From an uncultured Endozoicomonas sp. (lineage in GTDB: Bacteria; Pseudomonadota; Gammaproteobacteria; Pseudomonadales; Endozoicomonadaceae): DNA of 33,835 bases. The translations under genes and the position numbers were made by a program. Under the pieces are notes generated by a model. That model was not told the DNA's origin. It ran no database searches and saw only the letters and a list, made by a program, of their open reading frames with translations. Positions 26,605-33,835 of the stretch are shown in pieces (position 1 is the stretch's first letter; every line of letters starts with the position of its first letter). The DNA is taken from positions 1-33,835 of the forward strand of contig NZ_CANMAO010000041.1 of assembly GCF_947495845.1 (NCBI RefSeq), in the 5' to 3' direction.

Positions 26605-26903
26605 TAGAAGAGACATTTAATTTTTACCAGCCTTCGTTCAAATGCTCTAAATGTGCCGCAAAAGGTTGCCCTGTACAGAAATGCAGGTCAATAACCGGAA
26701 GGGGGCCGGCGAGTGGGGCACAGGTCTATTCTCTTTGTCGGCAATTATTTCAGAATTACCGACCTACGGGGGGAGGTTTCTGGGCCTTGGGTGGTGTATG
26801 GGGAGGTTGGAGTTTTGCCACTCATTTATTGCTCTGTGTAGTGTTGGAAATATAGGAAATTCCCTTTTATAGCGGTGACAAATTATCAACGGACAGCCTT
26901 TCT
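26605..26903. other. Intergenic region before wbpM with G-rich tract
   Basis: About 300 bp hold no convincing gene. The short frame at 26651-26872 has no known motif and a composition unlike its neighbours. The stretch contains a G-rich tract (26768-26803, listed separately) and a second G-rich patch at 26701-26717, and precedes an otherwise well-placed wbpM start. It likely carries an independent promoter for wbpM, but I do not see a convincing -10/-35 pair. No rho-independent terminator is evident after the aminotransferase. Confidence 0.5.
26768..26803 (+). promoter_or_regulatory. Potential G-quadruplex upstream of wbpM
   Basis: Four G-runs of at least three occur on the + strand: GGGGGG at 26768-26773, GGG at 26782-26784, GGG at 26789-26791 and GGGG at 26800-26803. 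The intervening loops are 8, 4 and 8 nt, slightly longer than the strict 1-7 rule but within extended models. The tract lies about 100 bp before the wbpM ATG on the non-template strand and may be in its leader RNA. Any function in transcription or translation of wbpM is inference. Confidence 0.4.
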
Positions 26904-28937
26904 ATGAGAGATAAATTACTCTCCCTGCCAAGATACCAGAAACACATGATTACCCTTGCAGTGGATACGCTTTCCATCTGGCTGGCGTTGGTTCTTGCGT
27001 TTTCAGTACGACTCGGCTGGGAGAATTTTTACGATCGGTATCAGCCATTATTCATCACATTGTTATTGTTAGCACCAGTGGTTTCGCTACCCGTCTATAT
27101 CCGCTTTGGGCTCTATTCTGCTGTTTTGCGTTATATGAGCCACCAGGTGCTTTTGACCATACTCAAGGCGACAGTTATTGCTGTATTGGCGCTTATCTCG
27201 GTATTTTACCTTTTCGGTATAGATAGTATGCCCAGGGGGGTGACGATTTTATATTGTTGCTTCTCAGGCCTGTTTCTTAGCTTGACTCGCTATGGTGCAA
27301 GGCAGTGGTTGAGAGGGTACAAACTGATGGATGTGCTTAAAATTATTTTCTCTATACAGCCGGTGACCTCTCATAAAAAGGTTAATAAAGCCTACGGAAT
27401 TCCTGTCCTTATTTATGGAGCGGGTGCGGCAGGTGTCCAGTTGGCTGAAGCCCTTAATAAGTCGAGAGAGTATCATCCTGTCGGATTTATGGATGATAAC
27501 GTTAAGCTGAAAGGTCGCGTCATCATGGGGAAGCGGGTTTATCATGTCGCTTCCAATATAGATCAGGTTATTCGTGACACTGAGGCAGAAGAAATTTTGC
27601 TGGCTATTCCTTCACTGAGCCGAACCCAACGGGCAGAAATCCTCCGTGACCTTGAATCGTCAGGATTGCCCATAAAAACCATGCCGGGTTTAAGTGATCT
27701 AGCCAGTGGACGCCTGATGATACAGGAAATTCAGGCCGTTGATATCGCCGATGTATTAGGCCGCGAAGAAGTTAAACCCATTCCGGAATTGATTGATAAA
27801 CACATTGCCAATAAGGTGGTGATGGTGACCGGTGCCGGTGGTTCTATAGGCTCCGAAATGGTTCGGCAGGCTTTATTGCGCAAGCCAAAGATGATTATTC
27901 TGTTTGAGCATAGTGAGTTTAACCTTTACACCATCGATCAGGAGATGCAACGCTCTGTCCGGCTAAATAATCTGGATGTGCGTATCATCCCATTGCTCGG
28001 TTCTATAAACGACCCTGGCCGAATGCTGGATGTAATGCAGCGTTATAGTGTAGAAACACTTTATCATGCGGCGGCCTATAAACATGTACCCATGGTGCAG
28101 CACAATGTTTCTCAAGGATTGCGGAATAATGTACTGGGCACTTTGTATACCGCTCAGGCGGCTATTGTTGCCGGTGTGAAAAACTTCGTTCTAATTTCGA
28201 CTGACAAAGCCGTTCGTCCGACCAATGTGATGGGCGCTTCTAAGCGATTGGCGGAGATGGTGTTGCAATCGTTGAGCAAAGAGCAATCGTTAAGGCTTTA
28301 TCACCCGGAATTTTATAAATTTCAGCCTGATCAGCTTATTCAGAATCAAACCATTTTCACCATGGTGCGTTTCGGTAACGTTCTGGGCTCCAGTGGTTCT
28401 GTGATTCCGGTATTCCGAGAACAGATTCGCGCTGGCGGGCCGGTTACAGTCACCCATCCGGATATTAACCGTTACTTTATGAGCATTCCTGAAGCTGCCC
28501 AGCTGGTGATACAGGCGGGAGCGATGGGGGACGGCGGCGATGTATTTGTTCTTGAAATGGGTAAACCGGTTAAAATCATTGATCTTGCGAAACGGATGAT
28601 CGTTCTTTCTGGCCTCTCAGTGAAGAGCGATGAAAACCTTGATGGTGATATTGAAATTACATTCAGCGGTTTACGTCCTGGTGAAAAGCTTTATGAGGAA
28701 TTATTGATTGGTGATTCGGTAACAGGCACGGAGCATCCGAAAATTTCCCGAGCCTATGAAGAGTTTCTTTCCTGGGAAGAACTAAAAGGGGTTTTGGATG
28801 AGATGAACGAAACGCTTCATGGGCACCATTATATAGTCACCAGGGAGTTGCTTCTTCAGTATGTAAATGGTTACCAGCCCAGTTCAGCTGTGGTCGATTG
28901 GTTGTACAAACAGCCAGAGACAGAGGAAGAGCTTTAA
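26904..28937 (+). CDS. wbpM: UDP-GlcNAc 4,6-dehydratase, membrane-bound WbpM/PglF type
   Basis: 677 residues (WbpM is about 665). About four N-terminal transmembrane helices (residues 15-145), a first Rossmann-like segment at GAGAAG (172-177), and the catalytic SDR domain beginning GAGGSIG (310-316). The active-site Met-Lys of the WbpM group is M443/K447 in NVMGASKR, in place of the usual Tyr-Lys. It converts UDP-GlcNAc to UDP-4-keto-6-deoxy-GlcNAc at the membrane. In P. aeruginosa it feeds FucNAc/QuiNAc; here PglE- and PglD-like neighbours argue for bacillosamine. As in P. aeruginosa it is the distal gene of the O-antigen block. Confidence 0.95.
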   Translation: MRDKLLSLPRYQKHMITLAVDTLSIWLALVLAFSVRLGWENFYDRYQPLFITLLLLAPVVSLPVYIRFGLYSAVLRYMSHQVLLTILKATVIAVLALISVFYLFGIDSMPRGVTILYCCFSGLFLSLTRYGARQWLRGYKLMDVLKIIFSIQPVTSHKKVNKAYGIPVLIYGAGAAGVQLAEALNKSREYHPVGFMDDNVKLKGRVIMGKRVYHVASNIDQVIRDTEAEEILLAIPSLSRTQRAEILRDLESSGLPIKTMPGLSDLASGRLMIQEIQAVDIADVLGREEVKPIPELIDKHIANKVVMVTGAGGSIGSEMVRQALLRKPKMIILFEHSEFNLYTIDQEMQRSVRLNNLDVRIIPLLGSINDPGRMLDVMQRYSVETLYHAAAYKHVPMVQHNVSQGLRNNVLGTLYTAQAAIVAGVKNFVLISTDKAVRPTNVMGASKRLAEMVLQSLSKEQSLRLYHPEFYKFQPDQLIQNQTIFTMVRFGNVLGSSGSVIPVFREQIRAGGPVTVTHPDINRYFMSIPEAAQLVIQAGAMGDGGDVFVLEMGKPVKIIDLAKRMIVLSGLSVKSDENLDGDIEITFSGLRPGEKLYEELLIGDSVTGTEHPKISRAYEEFLSWEELKGVLDEMNETLHGHHYIVTRELLLQYVNGYQPSSAVVDWLYKQPETEEEL

Positions 28938-29036
28938 TCGTTCATTTCTGTATTGATATACTGCGGAACAGATGTCTTTCGGAATGGCTTTACCTTTATT
29001 GAAGCAAGCGAGTTTGCTCCATGGAGTATGATTTAT

Positions 29037-30185
29037 ATGCCTGATGAAATCAGGGAGAGTTTACCCAAGAGCGTTCAAGAGAAGTGGGTGCTTCAACTCT
29101 GTCATGGCTATGGCATGCCTTTTCATGATGTTGCCCGTCAATATGCCGCTTTATTTGCAGGAACGGAATATAAGGTTTGTACAGTATTTTTGACCGGGAA
29201 GAAGAATGAACAGGTTGCAAAATTTGTTGGTTCTGATGACGTTGTGTTTCTGGAAAATACATCAAAAGATATTCGTGGCCTGAAGTTAAAACAAATTCGT
29301 CAGGTACGTGAACTGTGTTCCAAACGACATTACGAATTTTGCATAGCTCACCGGTTTAAGTCGGTTTATATTGCCACCCATGTTGCCAATCTGTTTGTTA
29401 TGGGTGTGCAGCATGCTTTTGGTGGTTATCAGCGTTGGGGGCGAAAGTTCTATATCCAAAGGCAGAAAAAGAACCTTGCCTTGATGGGAGTCTCCAATGC
29501 GGTAAGGGATGATATTCGCTCTTGTTTGCCGAAATTTCCGCAAGAAAATATTGTTACGCTCTATAACAGGATTGATATTCAACAGCAGAAGTCAGGTTTG
29601 TTAGATCGGGAAGAGGCAAGGCGTGAACTAAATCTTCCAGATGATGCCTTTGTCTTTGCCAATGTAGGTCGGTTACATCCCGATAAAGATCAATCAACGC
29701 TGCTTAAAGCGTTTGCTGATGTCAGTAAAAAGTACCCGAAAGCATTGTTGGTGATTGTTGGAAAAGGACGGCTCGAAGAGTCGCTGAAGGCAGAAGCCAA
29801 AGCGTTAGGTATAGAGGAACAAACCCGTTTTACGGGTGTGGTGCCAGAGGCGAGTAAATACTTTCAGGCATTTGATGGCTATATTCTCACATCGGATCAT
29901 GAACCTTTTGGAATGGTTTTACTGGAAGCGATGTTGGCAGGCCTGCCAATTGCTGCCTGCAATACAGGTGGCGCCTCTGAAGTGGTTTGCAATACAGGCA
30001 TAACCTTTGAACTGGGTGATTTTGCGGAGCTCGCCAGGGCAATGGAAAAAATATTGAATATCACGGATGAGGAAAGACGAGTCGCGGCTCAGGCTATGGA
30101 GCAAAGGCTGATCAGCCATTTTTCAGATGAAGCCGTTCGCGAAGCCTTTTGGCAGCTTCCTTTTGTTCAGCCGTTTTCTGGTTAA
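29037..30185 (+). CDS. Glycosyltransferase, GT4, possibly outer-core (WapH-like)
   Basis: GT-B glycosyltransferase. Start is uncertain: a TTG at 28953 would give 410 residues but has no ribosome site. ATG 29037, with TGGAG 10 bp upstream, gives 382 and begins MPDEIRESLPKSVQEKW. Conserved KWVLQLCHGYGMPFHDVARQ resembles the start of Pseudomonas outer-core glycosyltransferases such as WapH. NVGRLHPDKDQSTLLKAF, then EPFGMVLLEAMLAGLPIAA, is the classic GT4 C-terminal E-x7-E region. Lies 99 bp after wbpM from this start and leads into the ligase block. Predicted to act on the LPS core or the terminal O-unit residue in the cytoplasm; the sugar is unknown. Confidence 0.85.
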   Translation: MPDEIRESLPKSVQEKWVLQLCHGYGMPFHDVARQYAALFAGTEYKVCTVFLTGKKNEQVAKFVGSDDVVFLENTSKDIRGLKLKQIRQVRELCSKRHYEFCIAHRFKSVYIATHVANLFVMGVQHAFGGYQRWGRKFYIQRQKKNLALMGVSNAVRDDIRSCLPKFPQENIVTLYNRIDIQQQKSGLLDREEARRELNLPDDAFVFANVGRLHPDKDQSTLLKAFADVSKKYPKALLVIVGKGRLEESLKAEAKALGIEEQTRFTGVVPEASKYFQAFDGYILTSDHEPFGMVLLEAMLAGLPIAACNTGGASEVVCNTGITFELGDFAELARAMEKILNITDEERRVAAQAMEQRLISHFSDEAVREAFWQLPFVQPFSG

Positions 30186-30218
30186 GGTTTGACCTTTTTT
30201 TTCTGTGGAGCTTAAACA

Positions 30219-31175
30219 TTGAAGTTATTGTTACTGGTTCAGGATGAGCAGCGCATTATTCTTGATCGTTTTTATGAAGAGATTGCCAGTCAGTTTGATG
30301 ATGCAACGATTATGCGCCTGTCATCCGAAGAGCAGGCGGATCTGAAAGGCTACTTTGAACAGTATATAAAATGTGATGAGTATGACCGTATAGTTCTGTT
30401 TCTGCGTTTCAAAAAAGAGATTCGTCAGGTGGCTTTTCTCAGAGCGATCCCAAATCTTGTTTTTTTGGAGCACGATGCTTACCAGAATTACAGCAAGAGC
30501 AAATATAAGGGCGTATTTTCACGGCATTACAAAAAAATCCCATGGGTTCGCGTTTTGTCATCTGGTTTTACCGTTTCCCGAAAATTACAGGCTGAAGGCA
30601 TTGATGCTTTATTTGTTCCCAAATGTTATGACGATGCAGTAATTAAAAACTATCATCAGGCCAGAGATATTGAGTTGGGTTTTATCGGGAGCATAAAAAA
30701 TAAAACCTACACCCAAAGGAAAGAGTTTCTGGAAAAGCTTTCAACCGAAGAGCCTTTGCTGATCACACGCACAAATTCTGGTGATGACTATGTTGCAACT
30801 CTTAATCGAGTAAAGTTTTTTGTCAGTGCGGATATTGGTATGGGCGAATATATGATCAAAAACTTTGAGGCAATGGCGGCCGGTTGTGTTGTGTTGGCCT
30901 GGGATCAAGGGGAAGAGGAGAACAATGCCCTTGGTTTTAAGGATATGGAAAACATTGTACTTTATCGATCCCTTGATGAGTTGAGGAACAAGCTGCATAA
31001 CCTTCGGGAAGATGACGAAAAAGTACAGAAAATAGCTGCCAATGGTCAGCAACTTGCCGAGCAGAGATATACCTACACAAGTACTGCGAGCCAATTGGCT
31101 AAAGCTTTAATTCCTCCTTTGAGAGTGCCTTGCAAAAAAAGAGTGTTATTCTTCCATCGGTACTCATACAGTTGA
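30219..31175 (+). CDS. CgeB/YkvP-like glycosyltransferase
   Basis: 318 residues from a TTG preceded by GGAG at 30207-30210 (about 8 bp). The protein resembles the glycosyltransferase group related to CgeB: N-terminal helix-strand repeats, HDAYQNYSKSKYKG and WVRVLSSGFTVSRKL, then FIGSIKNKTYTQRKEFL, and a late donor-site stretch KNFEAMAAGCVVLAWDQ (about 212-228). No signal peptide or membrane segment. Acceptor and donor cannot be read from sequence; the position beside the ligase gene suggests an LPS outer-core or modification step. A shadow frame at 30457 is not a gene. It ends 74 bp before the ligase gene. Confidence 0.8.
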   Translation: MKLLLLVQDEQRIILDRFYEEIASQFDDATIMRLSSEEQADLKGYFEQYIKCDEYDRIVLFLRFKKEIRQVAFLRAIPNLVFLEHDAYQNYSKSKYKGVFSRHYKKIPWVRVLSSGFTVSRKLQAEGIDALFVPKCYDDAVIKNYHQARDIELGFIGSIKNKTYTQRKEFLEKLSTEEPLLITRTNSGDDYVATLNRVKFFVSADIGMGEYMIKNFEAMAAGCVVLAWDQGEEENNALGFKDMENIVLYRSLDELRNKLHNLREDDEKVQKIAANGQQLAEQRYTYTSTASQLAKALIPPLRVPCKKRVLFFHRYSYS

Positions 31176-31249
31176 CAACCCTTCCATTCCAAACGATAAC
31201 CCTAACTGTCTGTTTGATCTCTTAAGCCTTGTAGTTTTGGACACCCCTT

Positions 31250-32419
31250 GTGTTACACATTTCCCCCGTAAAGTTTCCAGAGGACGTCAGCTTTTTCACA
31301 AAGCTGATGACATTGGGTTTGTTGCTTACTCTCGTGAGCAGTTTCGTGCCGATTTCCAGCAAATTCGGGAATAATATATTTTATATTCTCGTACTGCTAC
31401 CATTCCTGATCAGTTTGGCCACAAGCGAAAGGGCTAATTATCGTCTCGGCGTTTTAACACCCTGGTTTTTAGGCTTTATCGCTGTGATGAGCCTGTTTGC
31501 ATTCCAGCATGAACCACTTAAGGCCATCAAGTACGCTATTTACCTCATGTGTTTCTGGTCAGTGATCAGTTCTCTTGTCGCAAGAAAAATCATTTATACC
31601 GACAAACTTGCCCTCTGGATGATGGGGTTAAGTATTACTTTCAGCTTGGTCCTGCTGTTTGTGCACTTTGTGATCAACGCTCAACCATTATCTGTTCGCC
31701 CTAATTTTTGGGAATACTTTCGTTTTGGCAATCCTATCCATGTCTGCATGTTATTGGTGTTCTTTACAGTTACGGGGATTATGGCACTTCCTGATCGCTT
31801 AAAACCTGTTTTAGGAAGCATTGTTATTTTGACGATCCTCGTTATACAAAGCTTATTTCAAACAAGAAGTGGTATTGCCGGATTGCTGGGAGCGGGTGCA
31901 TTTTTGATTCTGGTAGTCGTATCGAATAAATGCAATATTGGCAAAGCTGGTATTATGGCTGCAGTGGTTGTAGTGATAGGTGGCGTGCTGATTAATCAGA
32001 TGAATTTTTTTGATGTACTGATGGCAAGAGGTGAAAGTTATCGGCTAGAGCTTTACAGAATCTCCTGGTCTGAGTATCAGGCGTGTAACTGGCTGACAGG
32101 TTGCGGATATGGCTACGATTTTAAATCCACCTTGGCTGGAGGACACCCGGTTGCACATCCCCATAGTATTTATTCGTCGTTGCTTATTTACCTTGGGCCG
32201 CTGAGCCTTATTGCCTTATTGGCTTTGCAGTTGAGAGCCTTCTTTGCTAACTGGAAGATGATGTCTCCCTGGTTTTATGGTGTGGCTGCATCGTCTGCTT
32301 TTTTCTTTCTGGATGGAAAAAATATTCTGGATAATCTGAATATCACATGGATTTGCCTGGTTCTTCCCCTTGCCATTATTGATGGTCAGACCAGAATCAG
32401 TAAGGAGTCGAAAAAATAA
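31250..32419 (+). CDS. O-antigen ligase-type membrane protein (WaaL candidate)
   Basis: 389-residue polytopic inner-membrane protein with about 10-11 hydrophobic helices and the Wzy_C/ligase pattern: SLFQTRSGIAGLLGAGAFL, and the large periplasmic loop ending GCGYGY...HPVAHPHSIYSSLLIYLGPL (about 285-325), with the histidine-containing motif expected in WaaL ligases. It is predicted to transfer finished O-antigen from undecaprenyl pyrophosphate to lipid A-core at the periplasmic face. The start codon is uncertain: a GTG at 31250 without a clear ribosome site, or the ATG at 31307. Polymerase function cannot be excluded, but a separate Wzy at 14517 and location beside core-like glycosyltransferases favour ligase. 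Its TAA overlaps the next ATG by one base. Confidence 0.75.
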   Translation: MLHISPVKFPEDVSFFTKLMTLGLLLTLVSSFVPISSKFGNNIFYILVLLPFLISLATSERANYRLGVLTPWFLGFIAVMSLFAFQHEPLKAIKYAIYLMCFWSVISSLVARKIIYTDKLALWMMGLSITFSLVLLFVHFVINAQPLSVRPNFWEYFRFGNPIHVCMLLVFFTVTGIMALPDRLKPVLGSIVILTILVIQSLFQTRSGIAGLLGAGAFLILVVVSNKCNIGKAGIMAAVVVVIGGVLINQMNFFDVLMARGESYRLELYRISWSEYQACNWLTGCGYGYDFKSTLAGGHPVAHPHSIYSSLLIYLGPLSLIALLALQLRAFFANWKMMSPWFYGVAASSAFFFLDGKNILDNLNITWICLVLPLAIIDGQTRISKESKK

Positions 32420-33189
32420 TGGGAAGTTTTTTTAGTAAAGACAGCGATGTTACCTTGGTGATCACCAGCTGTGGCAGATTTGAGCATTTGAAGCAGACGC
32501 TGGAATCGTTTATCTTGCATAATACGTATCCAGTGAGAGAGATCATTATTACCGAAGATTCTGGTGATAAATCTGTTTGGGATTTTCTACCTGAAAGTAT
32601 TCGTGACCGGGTTCAGCTCATTATCAATAAACCCAAGCTAGGGCAAATCAAGTCCATAGATCTGGCCTACTCAAAGGTTGAAACAGACTATATCTTTCAC
32701 TGTGAGGATGACTGGTCATTTTATCGACCGGGTTTTATCGAAGACTCAATGAAAGTGATGGCCACCGATGAGAAGATCATTCAGGTATGGCTGCGAAGCT
32801 TTCATCATGATATTGCCATTCATAGCCCATACCATTTCCTTAAGGAACGCAAGCAGGCCGACGATGTGTATTTTTACCCATTGGGCTCTGAAAAAGAGGA
32901 CTGGCAAGGCTTTTCGTTTAACCCGGGGCTTAAGCGGGTTTCTGATTATACATCCATCAAGAGCTATTCCTCTTTTCCCAGCGAGAAAGAGCTGTCTCGA
33001 CACTATGCTCAGTTGGGATACTATGCAGCCATTTTGGAGAATGATGCAGTTCTGCATACCGGCTTTGGCGAGCATGTGGAGGATGTTCGAGAGAAAGTTA
33101 AAAAGCGTAAGCGTAAGCAGAAAGAGTTGGCGATCAAGCTTCTGTGTTTGCTGGTTGGACTTTCAGCAGGCGTTTTACTGGGTGGATAA
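32419..33189 (+). CDS. GT2 glycosyltransferase with C-terminal membrane anchor
   Basis: 256 residues. The N-terminal GT-A fold has VTLVITSCGRFEHLKQTL (about 10-27), EDSGD, and the metal-binding-type HCEDDW at about 94-99. After the catalytic part, a basic stretch (KVKKRKRKQK, about 223-232) precedes a single hydrophobic helix LLCLLVGLSAGVLL that ends the chain, giving a predicted tail anchor in the cytoplasmic membrane. Most soluble GT2 enzymes lack such a tail. Starts at the overlap with the ligase stop and is followed 3 bp later by an acetyltransferase gene. The acceptor is unknown; proximity to the ligase suggests LPS core assembly. Confidence 0.85.
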   Translation: MGSFFSKDSDVTLVITSCGRFEHLKQTLESFILHNTYPVREIIITEDSGDKSVWDFLPESIRDRVQLIINKPKLGQIKSIDLAYSKVETDYIFHCEDDWSFYRPGFIEDSMKVMATDEKIIQVWLRSFHHDIAIHSPYHFLKERKQADDVYFYPLGSEKEDWQGFSFNPGLKRVSDYTSIKSYSSFPSEKELSRHYAQLGYYAAILENDAVLHTGFGEHVEDVREKVKKRKRKQKELAIKLLCLLVGLSAGVLLGG

Positions 33190-33192
33190 ACT

Positions 33193-33774
33193 ATGAGGTT
33201 TTGGAGGCGCTGGCTTCTACGGAAGGAGCTGAAGAAGAATGGAATCAAAATATCAGGGAAAATTCTCGACAAAAAACACGCCTTCACTCTTGAAGAGGGT
33301 TCAGCGCTGGGGCATGTAAACCTGGTAGGAAATCACAGTCATGATTTCACAATAGGAGCCCATTCGTATTGGAGAAGTGGGAGCTGTATCGGCAGTGTTT
33401 CTATTGGTCGGTTCTGCTCTATTTCTACGGAAGTGATCATTGGGCTTGAGAAAAATGGCCACCCACTACATTGGTTGAGTACATCTCCATTCCAGTACTC
33501 CCGGAACTCGATAACCAGACAGAGCACCAAAGGTATGCTTGATTATCAGCCGGTAATGGATACGACTTCGGTTGGACATGATGTCTGGGTTGGTAATCGA
33601 GCCATCATTTACAACGGCTGCTCCCTTGGAGTGGGTTCTGTTATTGCTGCAGGCTCCATCGTCACGAAGGATATTCCTCCTTACGCAATTGCTGCGGGTG
33701 TTCCTGCAAAAATTATTGGCTACAGATTTACTGAAGAAATGATAAGTCAGTTGTTAGCCAGGGAAAAATCATGA
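33193..33774 (+). CDS. Hexapeptide-repeat acetyltransferase (CatB/xenobiotic type)
   Basis: 193-residue left-handed beta-helix acyltransferase. A basic N-terminus (RFWRRWLLRKELKK) is followed by hexapeptide repeats, GSCIGSVSIGRFCSIS (about 60-75) and TTSVGHDVWVGNRAII (about 124-139), with the conserved His in VGHDVWVG and the C-terminal AAGVPAKIIGYRF cap. A loop between the repeats (GLEKNGHPLHWLSTSPF) is typical of CatB-like O-acetyltransferases in LPS loci. Predicted to O-acetylate a core or O-antigen sugar precursor in the cytoplasm. It lies 3 bp after the GT2 gene and is the last gene in the window. Confidence 0.88.
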   Translation: MRFWRRWLLRKELKKNGIKISGKILDKKHAFTLEEGSALGHVNLVGNHSHDFTIGAHSYWRSGSCIGSVSIGRFCSISTEVIIGLEKNGHPLHWLSTSPFQYSRNSITRQSTKGMLDYQPVMDTTSVGHDVWVGNRAIIYNGCSLGVGSVIAAGSIVTKDIPPYAIAAGVPAKIIGYRFTEEMISQLLAREKS

Positions 33775-33835
33775 AACCCCGCACAACCACAGGCCTCAAG
33801 GTCTGTAGATAACATCGCATACATGTCAAAATACA

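Noticed and set aside
26651-26872. 73-codon frame upstream of wbpM
   Set aside because: No ribosome site or familiar motif, and its composition reflects the G-rich tract.
31197-31208. TAACCCTAACTG as a fourth copy of the wecA-junction repeat
   Set aside because: One mismatch in a short motif, far from the other three copies; may be chance.
33789-33806. Hairpin ACAGGCCT-CA-AGGTCTGT after the last gene
   Set aside because: The loop is very short, the stem includes a G-U pair and no T-run follows, so it is not convincing as a rho-independent terminator.

Overview
The window is a surface-polysaccharide locus, almost certainly an O-antigen/LPS cluster, from a Gram-negative bacterium. Gene content and order follow the Pseudomonas aeruginosa O5-type wbp locus closely: wzz, wbpA, wbpB, wbpD, wbpE, a wbpC-like remnant, wzx, wzy, hisH2, hisF2, wbpG, a wbpH-like gene, wbpI, a wbpJ-like gene and wbpM. 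This points to a gammaproteobacterium. The moderate-to-low G+C and the extra cassettes make it unlikely to be P. aeruginosa itself, and I cannot name the genus. Nearly every gene lies on the + strand in tightly spaced or overlapping order. The one convincing exception is a DUF29 gene.

Region 1 (1-3081): an 11-copy CGGCAAA tandem array at the window edge, then a Wzz chain-length regulator fused to an ATPase-like domain with degraded nucleotide motifs, then a C-terminally truncated WecA-type initiating transferase. A 510-bp non-coding stretch follows, with three TAACCCGAAC direct repeats, several inverted repeats and a consensus -10 box. It probably drives the wbp operon. Region 2 (3082-7638): WbpA, WbpB, WbpD and WbpE make the UDP-GlcNAc(3NAc)A precursor, interrupted by an antisense DUF29 gene. 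WbpI at 21771 completes UDP-ManNAc3NAcA.

Region 3 (7640-21770), visibly AT-richer: an SGNH/acyltransferase remnant, the Wzx flippase, a four-gene block (AsnB-type amidotransferase, formyltransferase, FemAB/GNAT-like transferase, NodB-type deacetylase), the Wzy polymerase, a glycosyltransferase, the HisH2-HisF2-WbpG acetamidino module, a glucuronyl C5-epimerase-family protein and a WbpH-like glycosyltransferase. Region 4 (21771-28937): WbpI, a WbpJ-like glycosyltransferase, then PglC-, PglD- and PglE-like genes plus WbpM (PglF-type). Together these predict di-N-acetylbacillosamine as the first sugar on undecaprenyl phosphate, in place of the WecA route whose gene is broken here. Region 5 (28938-33774): two glycosyltransferases, an O-antigen-ligase-type membrane protein, a GT2 enzyme with a C-terminal membrane anchor and a hexapeptide acetyltransferase, resembling an LPS outer-core/ligase segment.

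Combined prediction (inference): PglC-type initiation with diNAcBac, extension by three glycosyltransferases with ManNAc3NAcA-type sugars (one acetamidino-modified), possible N-formylation, amidation and C5-epimerisation, flipping by Wzx, polymerisation by Wzy with Wzz control, and ligation to the lipid A core. The least expected elements are the C5-epimerase-family gene inside an O-antigen operon, the amidotransferase/formyltransferase/FemAB/deacetylase block, and the coexistence of a dead WecA with a complete Pgl-type initiation set. All functional calls come from reading protein motifs by eye; no database search was run.
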